From Cenococcum geophilum 1.58 (taxonomy: Eukaryota; Ascomycota; Dothideomycetes; Gloniales; Gloniaceae): a DNA stretch of 64,000 bases. Location of the stretch: positions 186,001 through 250,000 of the forward strand of contig KV748191.1 of the NCBI GenBank assembly GCA_001692895.1, in the 5' to 3' direction. Of this stretch, positions 1 through 11,900 are shown one piece after another. The notes under the pieces are model-generated. The model saw only the letters and a program-made list of their open reading frames with translations. It was not told the origin of the DNA and searched no databases. Position 1 is the first letter of the stretch, and the number at the start of each line of letters is the position of its first letter. The position numbers and the translations under genes are program-made.

Positions 1-599
1 TACGTAGTAGAACTGCGCAACTGTATCGCCAATAGCCGTACCATCAACCCGTAGCTTTGCCTTAATCGATGGCAGCTAAGTATCAAATTTATAAAAATAT
101 CCGTTGAACTTTTCTGGATCAGGAAGGGAAGGTTTCAGTCGGGAGGGGGTAGTCGAAATAGAAGAACGTAAAAACTGGATCTCTGCTTGCAGGTACACGA
201 TCTAGTTTTATAAGCTTTTGAAAGCCTACTGCGGATCCATTATAAAAGAAGGTAAGATAAGTAAAAAGATACACGAGCCTAAGTAACCTAAGACCTAAGA
301 ACCTAAGAGAAGCTATAGGGTGTCGCTATCGCACGCATACACGATCCTATGCAAACCAGAGACCTAAGATACCGCAGCCTGTGTATAACTAGGGACCTTG
401 ATATAATGTAACGGCTCGAACCAACGAATAAATGTCTTGACGTAGACTTGAATAAATGCTTCTAAGACGAAGCGAACAAATGCTGTATTACGAAGATATC
501 AAGGTGAGGAGCAAGAGAAGGTGGTGAGGCGACGTCTATATACACATGCCAAGTCTTAAGCGAACCCCTGACTAGGTGACGCGCCCCAGCGCCATCACA
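1..599 (-). mobile_element. LTR retroelement, 5' part only (LTR + gag start), minus strand, fossil
   Basis: Reading the minus strand, an LTR (599 to 407) is followed by a likely primer-binding stretch (TTATATCAAGGTCCCT), then a leader and a gag-like frame whose first ATG is at 240. The frame contains words such as PEKFNG and YKFDTW, which I associate with Gag-like proteins of fungal LTR elements. The rest of the element lies left of the window, so Copia or Gypsy cannot be decided here. The copy is broken by several changes. Its LTR resembles that of the short element at 16682-18332, so the two probably belong to one family group. Confidence 0.7.
407..599 (-). repeat. LTR (about 193 bp) of the left-edge element
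   Basis: The plus strand reads TGTAACGG... to ...CATCACA, i.e. TG...CA ends. The block around 490-575 (GATATCAAG, GACGTCTATATA, CCAAG, AAGCGAACCCC, TGACTAGG) is shared with the LTRs at 16682-16883 and 18131-18332. The sequence just inside (GGGACCTTGATATAA) is also shared. The partner LTR is outside the window. Confidence 0.7.
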
Positions 600-760
600 G
601 GCGCTAAGTAGGCGAGTCCTAAAAGGCGGGGAGATGGATCACAGGGTTTTCTTATTTTTCTTAAATAGAGTTTTCTCCCTATATGTAAATAAGGAGTAGT
701 CCACGTAGGCCCAATAGGGATCCGAATCGGACGTTAAGTAATGAATTATTATTATATTAT
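600..760 (+). mobile_element. LINE-type 3'-end fragment with AT-rich tail
   Basis: From about 631 the sequence aligns with 40091-40235: GAGATGGATCACAGGGTTTTC against GAGGTGGCTCATAGGGTTTTTC, then a shared TATGTA...GGAGTAGTC...CGT..G..C block and GGACGTTAA, followed by a TA-rich tail. In the second copy this marks the right end of an insertion bordered by a 12-bp target duplication, so both are read as 3' ends of the same plus-strand non-LTR family. No coding part is present. It is cut on its left by the LTR element at 1-599. Confidence 0.55.
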
Positions 761-1344
761 ATCTATAAATATTAATTTTACTTTTATTAAAAGCTATTTA
801 CTCTCTTTATATTAGACCTTATATTTTATAAAAACTATTATAAATTCTAAGGGTATTTATAATATTTTTTACTCTTTATATTTAAAAGACTAATATTATT
901 AGCTTAAGAATATATATTTATACTTTTTAAATTAATATAATAAATATAACTTTATTTAATACCTAAAGAGCTTAAATAATTTTTAATTATAAATATAATA
1001 AAAAGAACTTTAAACTAGATATATTTAAAAATAAATTAGAATATATTTAGAACTAAATTAAAACTAAATTGGAACTAAATTAGAACTAATTTAGAATATA
1101 TTTAGAACTAGATTAAAATATATTAAAAACTTAATTTACTTTTATAGCTATATTTAACTCTAATATACTATTTTATAGCTTAAAATTTTCTACTTTAATT
1201 ATTACTAAAAAGAAGTATTTTAAATTAGAATATATATTAAATATATTCTAAATATATTCTAAATATGTTCTAAATATGTTCTAAATATGTTCTAAATATA
1301 TTATAACTAGTTATTTAAAATAGTTAATTTTAATTAAGAGGTAA
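761..1344. other. AT-rich spacer with tandem and inverted repeats
   Basis: Very TA-rich DNA with no supportable gene. It contains repeated TAGAACTAAAT-like words (about 1033-1110) and the 11-bp tandem array at 1246-1300, which is roughly their inverted counterpart. Probably heavily mutated repeat remnants. Confidence 0.5.
1246..1300. repeat. Tandem array, five units of 11 bp
   Basis: Five head-to-tail copies of TTCTAAATAT(A/G), in register without gaps. The reverse complement of the unit (TAGAACATATTTAGAA-like) recurs loosely at 1033-1110, so the two blocks could form a long imperfect stem. Confidence 0.75.
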
Positions 1345-1504
1345 GTTGTGTGGTAGGATAAGCGATTTAGGCTTGGTTAACTACATGACTTTATATTTTA
1401 AGTTAAGGCTGCCCCGTATAGGGATTGTGCATTAGCGCTTATGGTAGGCCGACCTTTTAGCGTAGCCTAGCCGACCTATAACTACGAAGCTAACCACACC
1501 CAAC
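1345..1504. mobile_element. Possible MITE, 160 bp
   Basis: A less AT-rich island begins GTTGTGTGGTAGG and ends CTAACCACACCCAAC, giving imperfect terminal inverted repeats of about 13 bp. TAA flanks both ends (1342-1344 and 1505-1507), which could be a 3-bp target duplication. There is no coding capacity. Only one copy is visible in this window, so the call is tentative. Confidence 0.35.
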
Positions 1505-1813
1505 TAAATCAAATTGATTATTTACCCTTGTATGCTATATAATATATTGGCCTTGGCCTTTCGATCTATTACCTTTAAAAGTCTCGATTTTAGCTCCTTT
1601 ACCTTTATTTTAGCCTTTTTTCTCTTTACCTTCTTTATTACTTACTTAGTTAAATCTATATTTATAAATTATATATTTAAATCTATAGCTACCTACCTAT
1701 AAAAATTTGGGCTTTTAAGGTCCTTAAGCTTTAATTATAAGTAAAATATTTAAGTAATTTTATATATAGCCTTTATAGTAAGTTGCTTAAGTTATTAACT
1801 TACTTTTTATAAA
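1505..1813. other. AT-rich spacer
   Basis: Low-complexity, TA-rich DNA. A hydrophobic open frame here has no recognisable domain and fits chance composition. The last five bases, ATAAA, are the left target duplication of the next element. Confidence 0.5.
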
Positions 1814-2005
1814 TGTCACGGAACCCTACCGCAGGGGCCTCCATAGGAGAGCCCCGTGCTCTCGCGTACACCTCGCGTACAGCTTATGTCAGCTACGCGT
1901 AGGTATATCACCTCCTTACGCCCTTGACCCTTACGATCGATCGCGCAACGTNTTGTAGACTCCTCNAATACATACGTCTTATAGCCACTGCCCCGTCCCN
2001 TAACA
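1814..2005 (+). repeat. 5' LTR, 192 bp
   Basis: Same length as 7966-8157 and aligns end to end with it. It contains a repeated CTCGCGTACA word. Several Ns fall in and just after it. Confidence 0.93.
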
Positions 2006-5000
2006 TTACGTTNNGCCTTTTTACCACCAANACCTAGCCTATAACNAATTCTACGTCTTTGCAATACTATAGGCGCTGCTAAAAGCAGCGTGCCTATAAG
2101 TTACCTCACTTTATACTTCTAAGGAACCCATAATAGTAAGACGATATTCCTTACTAGCCACTATATTAAACCTAAAGAATAATCCAATACCTATACTCAA
2201 CCTACGACGCCAATTAATCCCAGGAGAATTCGATTTATTAGCCCTAGCCTTAACCTCTAAGGAAATAGACACTAATAATATCTTATCTTTTATTAACTAT
2301 ATAACTACGGACAAGTAAGCGGAAGGGCTACTACCTATTGAAATTAAAATACGAGACGCTAAGATATTTGTAAAAATAGTAGCATAAGAACCTAATAAAT
2401 ACTACTGCCTTCTACAGAACTACTACTTAAAGCTTATATGAGCCGAGATGCGTGCTACCTAAGATCGCGATATCATCCAAGACCTATAAGCTCGCGAGGC
2501 GCTCGCCGATAACACGCGTTAAGAAACTAAAGATAACCTCCGCGTGTCTAAACACGACGTCCAATAGTTAAAGAAGGCTGAGATTGTACTTATTACTATA
2601 GTCATTAAAAGAAAAGGCACAATTAAATACCTATAATCTCAGCTTAATAAGCACATTTATAACAACGCTAAACACCTCTCTACTGTATATAACGCTACTT
2701 AAGTCTCTACGCCCCCAGCAACTTTACCTACTTAACGCTTAACAGAGGGTCAGCGCCGAGCAGCCTTACCTAATAGAAACCCCTACTAAAGCAATAACAA
2801 AAGCTATAATAACTAAACCTAAGCTACTACCGTAGGGTCTAATATATATTACCCTAATCCCCTAGTTTTCTAGGGAGACCGCAAAGAATATAGCCACTAA
2901 AAGATATAAATCCGTAAGAAACTAACTTAGAGCGCCTACCTTTTTCCTATAGAAGATACTAAGATTGGCTATATTATCGGGCGAATAAAGGGTATACTAT
3001 TTAATAGACTCTTTACCTAATAGGAGACTAATAGCCCCTAGAAGTGGTAGTCCTACTAAGAAGTCCTTAATAATCTTAACCTAATATACCGTAACTATAA
3101 CCTACTGGCCACTAACTAAGCTAAACTACGTGCCCTAAAGATAAGCCCTACCGAATTATTTAATAAGTTCTATATTAAATTCCAGGAATATACTAAAGCC
3201 CTTACCTAAGACGATACTAAAGACTAAGAAGATCTCCTTAAAAAAGTCACTTATCGCCTTAGTCACGCAGCCGCCAGCTATAACTATAATAATATTTATA
3301 ATATAGTAGCAGCTATATAGAAGATTAAATAACAACTAAATTAGATTGCTACTATAAACCCCCGCCTAAAGACCTCCCTATAGAAGCCCTCCGGACCTAC
3401 TAAACCACCGACGCCTACTACCCTAAGTAACACTACTAGTCCTAATATCGACCTTTCCATACTAACCTTCCCGCAAAAGCTACTAGATAGAAAACGCGAG
3501 CTACTCTAAAAGCTAAAGCGTTGCTATAGATATCGTTAAGAAGGCTATTATAGCTATAGCCCAAACTACCTAATAGCTAGGTTTAGTAGCTACCGCCTAA
3601 TACTTAACCTAGTACCTTAAACACTAAATACGTTGCTATATACCACTACCGTACAAGACAAAGACGCAGTAATAGCGGTAAAGTTAGATACGGAAACGGA
3701 AAACGCTAAGTCTTAGCCCTAAGTTGCAGGTTAGGACGCCCTAATAATAAGGGGATTTATATATCGGCCTGCTTAATAGATAACTTAGTAAAGATAAATA
3801 GACGGAAATAGATAGTTTTACCCGTAATAGGAACTACTGCTAAAAAACAATATAAAAGCCGTTCTATAATTAATTGCGGAGTTACTAATAAATTTATAGA
3901 TACCTAATTCGTGCGCACTTATAACCTACCTACCTTACCCCTTACCAAAGCCCGCGCCCTACAACTCGCTAATAGTAGTTATACCGCATAAAAGATCACC
4001 TATATAGTATAACTTCACCTAGATATAAATGGGCACTAAGAAGAACTCTGGGCCTATATTACACTACTTACTAACTACCCTATTATCCTTAGAATAAACT
4101 AGCTTAAATAACACAACCCCACCATTAACTAGAAAAAGAGAGAAGTAACCTTTAACTCTAAATACTGTAGAGAGACCTGCCTAGAACATGGCCTAGCCGC
4201 CTCTATCTACTCCCTAGGATACCAACCTAAGGAACCCCTTATTACCCTACCTATGACCAACTACCACTACGTAAGTGCCGCGGCCTTCTACCGTATAGTA
4301 CGTAGGAAAGGCTAGACCGTTACCGCAGCCTCCTAATTATAATTATATAAGCTTAATAAAGAACAGGACTACGTCCTTTATAGTAATAGGATAGATATAG
4401 TCGACCTTTTAGAAAACAATACCCCCGCAGAATTCTACGGACTTTCACCTTTAGACTTTAAGAAGTTTATAAAGCTTAAAAAAGGACTTACTAATAAGGA
4501 ACTCCATAAGCTCCTCCTTAAGAGGTACTATAACTTTATTAACGTGTGCTTATAAAAGAGCGTAGATATACTTCCCCCACATCGACCTAATAACTATACC
4601 ATTAATATTAAATAAGGAAAAACGCTACCCTATAAGAGACCCTACCTAATATTAAAAGACGAACTTCTAGTTATTAAAAAGTATATTAACGAATACCTTA
4701 ATAAAGGGTTTATTTGCCCTAGTATGTCCCCAGTAGCCGCCCCTATCCTCCTTACTAAGAAGCTAGGAGGAGGTATTTAATTCTATGTTAACTATAAAGG
4801 ACTTAACGCTATTACGATTAAAAACTGATACCCCATACCGCTTATACGTGAGACTCTTAAGCGGCTTAGCTAAGCTAAAATCTATACCAAGCTCGATATC
4901 ATCGCCGCCTTTAACCGCCTCTAAATACGAGAAGGTGATAAATAGAAAACCGCATTTGTATCGCGCTTTAGCCAATTTAAATATACCGTTATGCCCTTTG

Positions 5001-7965
5001 GCGTATGTAACGGCCTAGGCAGCTTCTAAAGCTATATTAATAACGCCTTACGGGACTACCTTAACGACTTCTGCTCTGCGTACCTAGACGATATACTTAT
5101 TTATAGCGATAACCCTTCTAAGCATACTAAGCACGTTTAAAAGGTCCTATAGCGCCTTAGGGACGTAGGACTTTATATTAATTTAAAGAAGTACAAATTC
5201 TTAGTTACAGAAGTAAAATACCTTAAACTAATTATCACTACTAAGGGTATCCGTATAGACCCTAAGAAGGTATATATAATTACCGAATAGTAAACCCCTA
5301 ACTATATTAAAGACGTATAAGCTTTCCTCGGTTTCGCTAACTTCTATTAAAAATTTATATACAACTTCTTAGGTGTTATAGCACCACTTACAGCAATAAT
5401 ATAAATAAAGGGCCTTTCTGCAAAAGAAAGAAAAACACATCTATATTTTATCTGGACGCCTAAATACGAGAAGGCGTTCTAAGACCTCAAAGATACTTTT
5501 ACTAAAGCACCCATCCTAGCTCACTTTATACTAGGACGACAACTCTATCTTAAGACTAACTCCTTAGACCACGTTAACGCAGGCGTCCTCTCCTAAATAG
5601 GCGACGACGGTCTCCTCCACCTAGTCGCATTCTATTTATTTAAGCTTACACTATAAGAATATAACTACGAGATCTATAATAAGGAACTTCTCGCAATTAT
5701 ATAAGCGTTTAAGGAATTCTAACCGGAACTCTCCTTAGCAGAACCTAACTAGCTAACTAAAGTCCTTACAGATTATCGCAACCTTAAGTACTTTATAACT
5801 ATAAAACAGCTAAACTAACGCCAAGTATACTGGAACGAGTTCCTCTCTAGTTTTAACTTTAAAATCGCATATAGGCCAGGAGTATAAGGTACTAAGCCTA
5901 ATAGCCTAATACGCCGCTTATAAGACCTTCCTTAGTCTAAAGATAACCCCTATAACTAGTTCCAACAACAGATAATCCTAAAAGCACAGAATTTAGCCCC
6001 AGGTATGCTACCTACGATAAAGCCAACTATACCTCAGCTCCACACTATAGAACTAAAATTACCTCCCAAAATTAACAAGCTTATTACTACGGCATATAAC
6101 ACCTCTATTAACCTATTACTGCATTAACTTATTACCGTAAAGACTGTCGGCGCCTATACGCTACCAACTAAACTCTAAAGCTTAGGCCAGATTAATATAG
6201 TAGCCTTAGAAGTAAAAGAGAACAGGCTCTATTATATAGGCCGTCTATTTATCCCTAACTTAGAAAATCTATAACAGCAACTAATCCAAATAGCCTACGA
6301 CCTCCGATTAAGCGGCCACCTAGGTAGAGAAGGAACCTATAAGCTTCTTAGCCAATACTACTTCTAGCCTAAAATAATAGACTTAGTTAAACGCTTTATA
6401 GGCGCCTGCTATAGTTATAAGCGCGCTAAGGCCTTTAATACAAAGTACTAAGGACTACTGCACCCTCTACCAGTACCTATATAACGATAGGCAGATATCG
6501 CTATAGATTTCGTTATTAACCTACCACCCTATAAGCGATATGGCCGTACCTATAAGAACATCCTTATAATAATATACCAACTTATAAAAGAGCGCCACTA
6601 CGTCCTAACCGAAGGCGTAGCCATTAGTAACATTACTAACGCCTTCCTTCACGAAATCTACCGATTATATGGGTTACCTAACTCGATTACGTCCAACTAA
6701 GGCATATAGTTCGGCTCTAATGTATAGAGACGAATCTACTAACGCCTTAGCATCTCCGTCAAGATATCTATATCCTTCTACTATGAAACTGCTAGGTAAC
6801 TAGAAAACGCTAATGCTAGCATAAAAGCGTACCTACGACAGGTAGTCGCCTATAGTCAAGATAACTAGGTAGATTACCTCCTACTAGGTGAATTTGCAGT
6901 GAATAACTACGTCTTAACTACTACAGAACTTACCCCATTCTTCGCGAACAAGGGATATCACCCCTAATCCGGCATAGAACCACCAGAACCTATTAATAAG
7001 AAACTGCTATATAGAAAACGCCTTAAGATATTACTTGCCGACCAGTATACAGACTATATAAAAAATCTACTTAACTACTATAAGGGAGAAATAGCCTAGG
7101 CTTAAGCAAAGTAGGCCTACTTTGCCGACCGTTATAGAACGCCACCACCGGAGATGCGTGTTGGCGACTAGGTATGGCTAGATGCACGTAATATCTCTAT
7201 ATAGAGGCCTATAAAGTCACTCGATTATAAGAACCTCGGCCCCTATTTAATTAAACGAGTTATTAATAGGGGAGCTGTATACGAGCTAGAGCTCCCGCCT
7301 ACCCTAGCTACCCGCGGGATATGGCCTGTATTTTACCTATAGCTATTACACCTTTATTAGCCTAACCCCTTACTAGGGCAGATATAGCCTAAACCCCTAC
7401 TAGTACTAATCCAAGACAAGAACGAAGACGAGAACCACGAGGAGTAGACTATTAAACGAATTATTAACTCTAAATACTTTAATAAAGGTAGAGGATGACG
7501 GCTCTACTATAGAGCTATATACACAGGATTCGACATAGATTAGCCAGAATGGCAACTATGGGAAGACTTTAAAAATGTAAAGGATCTAATTAGCGACTTT
7601 TACTACGCGAACTTATAGAAACTGGGCCTAAGCAGAGATTTTATACCTAATCCTTTATGGGAGCCCTTATAGAGTTAAACCGTTATATATTATTACGTAG
7701 GGGCAAATTACTATTAGATTGCCGTTAGATTGCGGTAAAGTGCGATTACGTGACTGGAATATTGTTAAGATGTCTAGGAACTTCGACTAGCGGTTAAAGT
7801 TGTCTAATTAGTCGGATTCTTAGATGCCAAGCCTTATTATATAACGTTGTTTTAAGCCTTTAGCGATATCCCCCTTTCTTCTTTTCTATACCCTAAGTGT
7901 CCCTTCTATATATATATAGTAACCACAGCGTCGCCGGAGCTCCGCCTCTATAGGAGGGGGGGTAG

Positions 7966-8157
7966 TGTTATAGAACCCTACCGCAGGGGCCTCCATAGGA
8001 GAGCCCCGTGCTCTCGCGTACACCTCGCGTACAGCTTATGTCAGCTACGCGTAGGTATATCACCTCCTTACGCCCTCAACCCTTACAATCGATCGCGCAA
8101 TGTCTTATAGACTCCTCAAATACATACGTCTTATAGCCACTACCCCGTCCCGTGACA
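7966..8157 (+). repeat. 3' LTR, 192 bp
   Basis: Pairs with 1814-2005, preceded by the purine run GGAGGGGGGGTAG and followed by target duplication ATAAA. Confidence 0.93.
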
Positions 8158-8758
8158 ATAAAAGTAATTAAATCTTTTAATTAAGTATATACTTATTATA
8201 AAGGCTTTAAACTACTTAATATATATAATAAAGCCTTTTTAGGGTATCTATAATGTTAAGCTAATTACTATTAGCCTATTTAAGGCCTTAAGCCTTTATT
8301 AAAGCCTTATTTTTAGCCTATAAAAATATAAAGCTCTTATATAGATTTCGCAAATAAATATTAAAGGTATATTATTTAAATTTAATTATTTTTGCTATTA
8401 GACTTCTTTTTTAGGCCTTATATTAATATTAAAAAAATATAATGCTTCTTAATTAAGGCTATATTATTAAAAATATATACTTTATAATCTAGTCCTAATA
8501 TTTTAATTTTATAGAAGAGAAGTATATTAGATTTAAGGGTTATTATATTAAGTAAAGTAGTATAAAAATAAGTCACATATTATAGTATTTATGTTTTAAT
8601 AAAAAAATTAATTATATAGTGGCTTATATAACTATTAAAGAATAATAATTAAGCTTTATTACTAAATAATTTAGTTTTAAATAAGAATATAGTAATAAAT
8701 TATTTAAATATAGTATAATTAACCATTTAAATATTTTTTAAAGTTATATATACTTAAT
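8158..8758. other. AT-rich spacer between two LTR elements
   Basis: No gene seen. There is a 9-bp stem, AAGGCTTTA (8201-8209) against TAAAGCCTT (8229-8237), and several AAGGCC/GGCCTTA words nearby. TTAAT at 8754-8758 is the target duplication of the next element. The spacer and 14813 onward were contiguous before that insertion. Confidence 0.5.
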
Positions 8759-8977
8759 TGTATAATTATAGCACGTGGTACACCAAACGCGTGGTTACGC
8801 GTTTGGTGCACCAACTACTTAGGTACTAACTAATTAGGGGGAGGCGCGTCAGTATATAGACCACGTAGTCTACCTCAATAGAATTAACAGTCACCACTAT
8901 CCCAAAGAGCATATAATACTATACGTATTTCGTGCCCCGGGATATAACTTACTTATATTATTAAGTTAATATAAACA
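8759..8977 (+). repeat. 5' LTR, 219 bp, with strong hairpin
   Basis: Pairs with 14589-14807. It contains the perfect 12-bp inverted repeat at 8781-8808. Confidence 0.92.
8781..8808. repeat. Perfect 12-bp inverted repeat, 4-nt loop, inside the Copia LTR
   Basis: CACCAAACGCGT (8781-8792), loop GGTT, ACGCGTTTGGTG (8797-8808). The stem extends about four more pairs with one mismatch. The same hairpin is unchanged in the 3' LTR. It lies about 20 bp from the LTR start, in U3, so a protein-binding or cruciform role is possible. Confidence 0.85.
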
Positions 8978-11900
8978 CTAATTAGTGAGCGCGCACAGAT
9001 CAGCAATTACTTAACACCTCCCCCCAAGCAATACACGACAGCAACTACTTGTTTAGACTCCTAGTACGACCTACTAGAAGGTCGGAAGCCAGGGATTACG
9101 GAACTATCACCAACTCTATATACTTATTTAAGTCTTAGTATAATTTACCAGAAGTTTATAGACGCGAATACAGACCCTTATAGAACCCCCTATCCTTAAC
9201 CCCTTAAACCTTAAACCCCTCCGGACCTTTTACGGAAACCCTCTACCCCCCTACGAACTATTACAGACCTATTAATCGCCGTTACGGACTATTATAAGAC
9301 CTCTTGAACTATTACGGACCCTTTAATTAATTTTACGGACCGTTATAAGACCTCCCCCACCCGTTATAAGCTACTACCACCTACTACGTACTATACTATA
9401 TAGTATAACAGACACAAGTAAGTAGATTAATAAAGGTCAAGAGAAATAAAGACAAGGAGTTAACCTTACGTCTATAGCTGACGTTAACAACTACATTAAG
9501 TATAAAATCCTTAAATACGGATATTTTAAGCTTATAAATAACAACCTGTAGGAGCAATACAAAGAAGACTTTGTGGACTTTACGGAAGATATTCTTAAGA
9601 CTTATAACCCTACTACTATCCGTAACCTACGAACCCTTTTACGTCACTAAGGTGTATAGGTTAAAAAGGATAAATAAGTTACTGTTATATAGTCCTTATA
9701 CAATATAATATAAGAGGAAGACTAAACAGAATAGACTAAAAAGGAAATCCTAAACTAGGTTAAAGTCACTAATAAACTCTTTACTTCTCCCAAACTTAAT
9801 GGCATTACTAGCCTTATACCTAACCTATTTAACTAAATTCGTCCTATAAACCTAAGCGATTTCGGAATTAATCTTATGGGCTAAAGCACACCTAGTACTT
9901 AAGTTACGGACCATAATACCCCCGTAACCTAAATTACGGACTATAATACCCCCGTAAACCAAAATACGGACTAAAACCCTCTTATTACCCAAGCTATAGA
10001 TCTATAGACCGCCTAAGTTATAGATCCGCAACCCACTTAAGTAAAGACCTACGGTAAGGAACTAGCTAACTTGGCTAAGCTCTATACCAACAAATCTAAG
10101 TATAGCGGTAAAAATAATAACTTTAACTTTAAACTTACTATCTTTACGGACCTCTGTTAAAAGGCTAATATTCCTAAATAGGAATTTAGCTAAGCCTATT
10201 TCACTATACTGCGCGGCCTAGCCCTTAACTACTATTACACTAACCTTAAAAACAACCCCCTTAGTGTCTCCTTTAATAAGCTATGCGAAGCTACATATAA
10301 TTACTTTAAAGGGCTAGAATATAGGCGTAATATCTTTACCTAATAGAATGCGATTAAGTTACGGACTGTAATTAATAAAAATACCGAAAAGTCGACTATA
10401 GAGTGCCTGCAAATTCTTATTAAAGACCTCCGGCACCTATAGTACGGCCTTAACATTAAGCTTTAAACGGACGACTTCCTATATAACAAGCTTATTACAG
10501 CTTACCAGGAAGTAGAACCCTATAAATACGCCTACTATAAGCCCGCAGACACCGTAGCTAGTCTTATTAATAATTTACGGTCCTTTATTATAACGTATAA
10601 AGTCTTAAACCCGCTAAATAGTACCTAAGCCTTCATCACAGACCTGCAAAACCCATAAACTAACTCAGACGCCTACTTTACGGACCGCCGCTACCGCCAG
10701 CAGCACCCGCATCGACTAGGTCCTACCCGTAACCCCCATAGCAACTCCTATACGAAAGTATACCCCCGTAGATAAACTAGCCAAAAGTGCTTTATATGCG
10801 GCAAGGAAGGATATTAGTCTATAAGGCATACCTAGGAAGAACGTACCAAGTCTAGGAAGAGACTTAATAACCGTATTAACTAGTTCATTTTGGAATATAA
10901 AGGAAAGGAAGCGGAAGAGCCTCCTAATAAGTTAATAGAAGCCCTTATAATTAACTTTAACTTAAATACTTAGGAATAAAAGACCTTAGAGACGTTCCTA
11001 ACTACTTTTAAACCTTTTACGGATAGCTAAGCCTTTAATATTACGACCGTATTAGCTAACCGCTCCTTTGTATACTTAATTGCACCCGAAAACTAGCCCG
11101 TAAATATACCCGTTAGACCCATTATAGACGTCACGGACCGTAAACAGGACCCATTTGCATATATCACTACTAAACGCTATACCCCTAAAGAATTCTACGG
11201 CGTTATAATTAATATAGGTGCCTTTAAGAAATCTACTGTAGGTTACGGACAATACCTTGTATATAAGACCACTATAAATAATAATACGGACATTAATACT
11301 ATGCAAACTGGGGCCGTAAACGTTTAACTTGGCATCGGCTCAACCATATTAATTAGATTAGTGGCAGTTAAGACCCTAATTAGCCTAGTTAATTTCTATA
11401 TAGTAAAAGCGGACACCCCTTTTCTACTCTATCTTACGGACATGGATAGGTTATAAGTTTACTATAATAATGTTACAGACACCGTAATTAGCCCCGCAAC
11501 TGCCCTAGGAAGCAAGCATATCACCCTACCAATTATACGACGATTTGGACACCCGTTCCTTATATAGGGAGAGATTTTACGGACCTACATTTAGGAATCT
11601 TTTAACTATAACCTATACTACCTTACTAGTACTAAAATTCACTAACTACACCGCCGCTTTGGCCACCTATTAGCCAAAAAGCTATATAGAGTCCTTAAAT
11701 ACTCTAAACACGATGATGTTAATAGGAAGGCAATTAACCACCTAACTAAATACTGCTCTTTTTACCAGAAATACGGACGTTCCCTAAGTAGATTTAAGTT
11801 CACCCTTTATAAGGACCTTAACTTTAACCACTTAGTATACGTGGACATTATGTATATTAACGGCAGTCTAGTATTATATATAATTAATAAGGCAACCCGC

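Larger units (their letters stand above)
1814..8157 (+). mobile_element. Gypsy (chromovirus-type) LTR retrotransposon fossil, full length, 6344 bp
   Basis: Two 192-bp LTRs (TGTCACGG...CCGTGACA type) are flanked by identical 5-bp target duplications ATAAA (1809-1813, 8158-8162). In plus order the interior shows a Gag region (about 2240-3640) ending in a zinc-knuckle-like Cys/His block, a protease-like part (about 3840-4120, FIDT-type motif), reverse transcriptase (about 4600-5150, with YLDDIL), RNase H (about 5400-5800), integrase (about 6250-7000, HLGREGTY near its N-terminal zinc region) and a chromodomain-like tail (about 7440-7640). A purine tract precedes the 3' LTR. The copy is heavily broken, with dozens of changes of RIP type. 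The LTRs are about 95% identical and differ only by transitions, so true age cannot be read from them. Confidence 0.93.

Noticed and set aside
1514-1702. 62-codon hydrophobic open frame that looks like a small membrane protein
   Set aside because: AT-rich DNA gives Phe/Ile/Leu/Tyr-rich frames by chance; no start context, domain or conservation seen.
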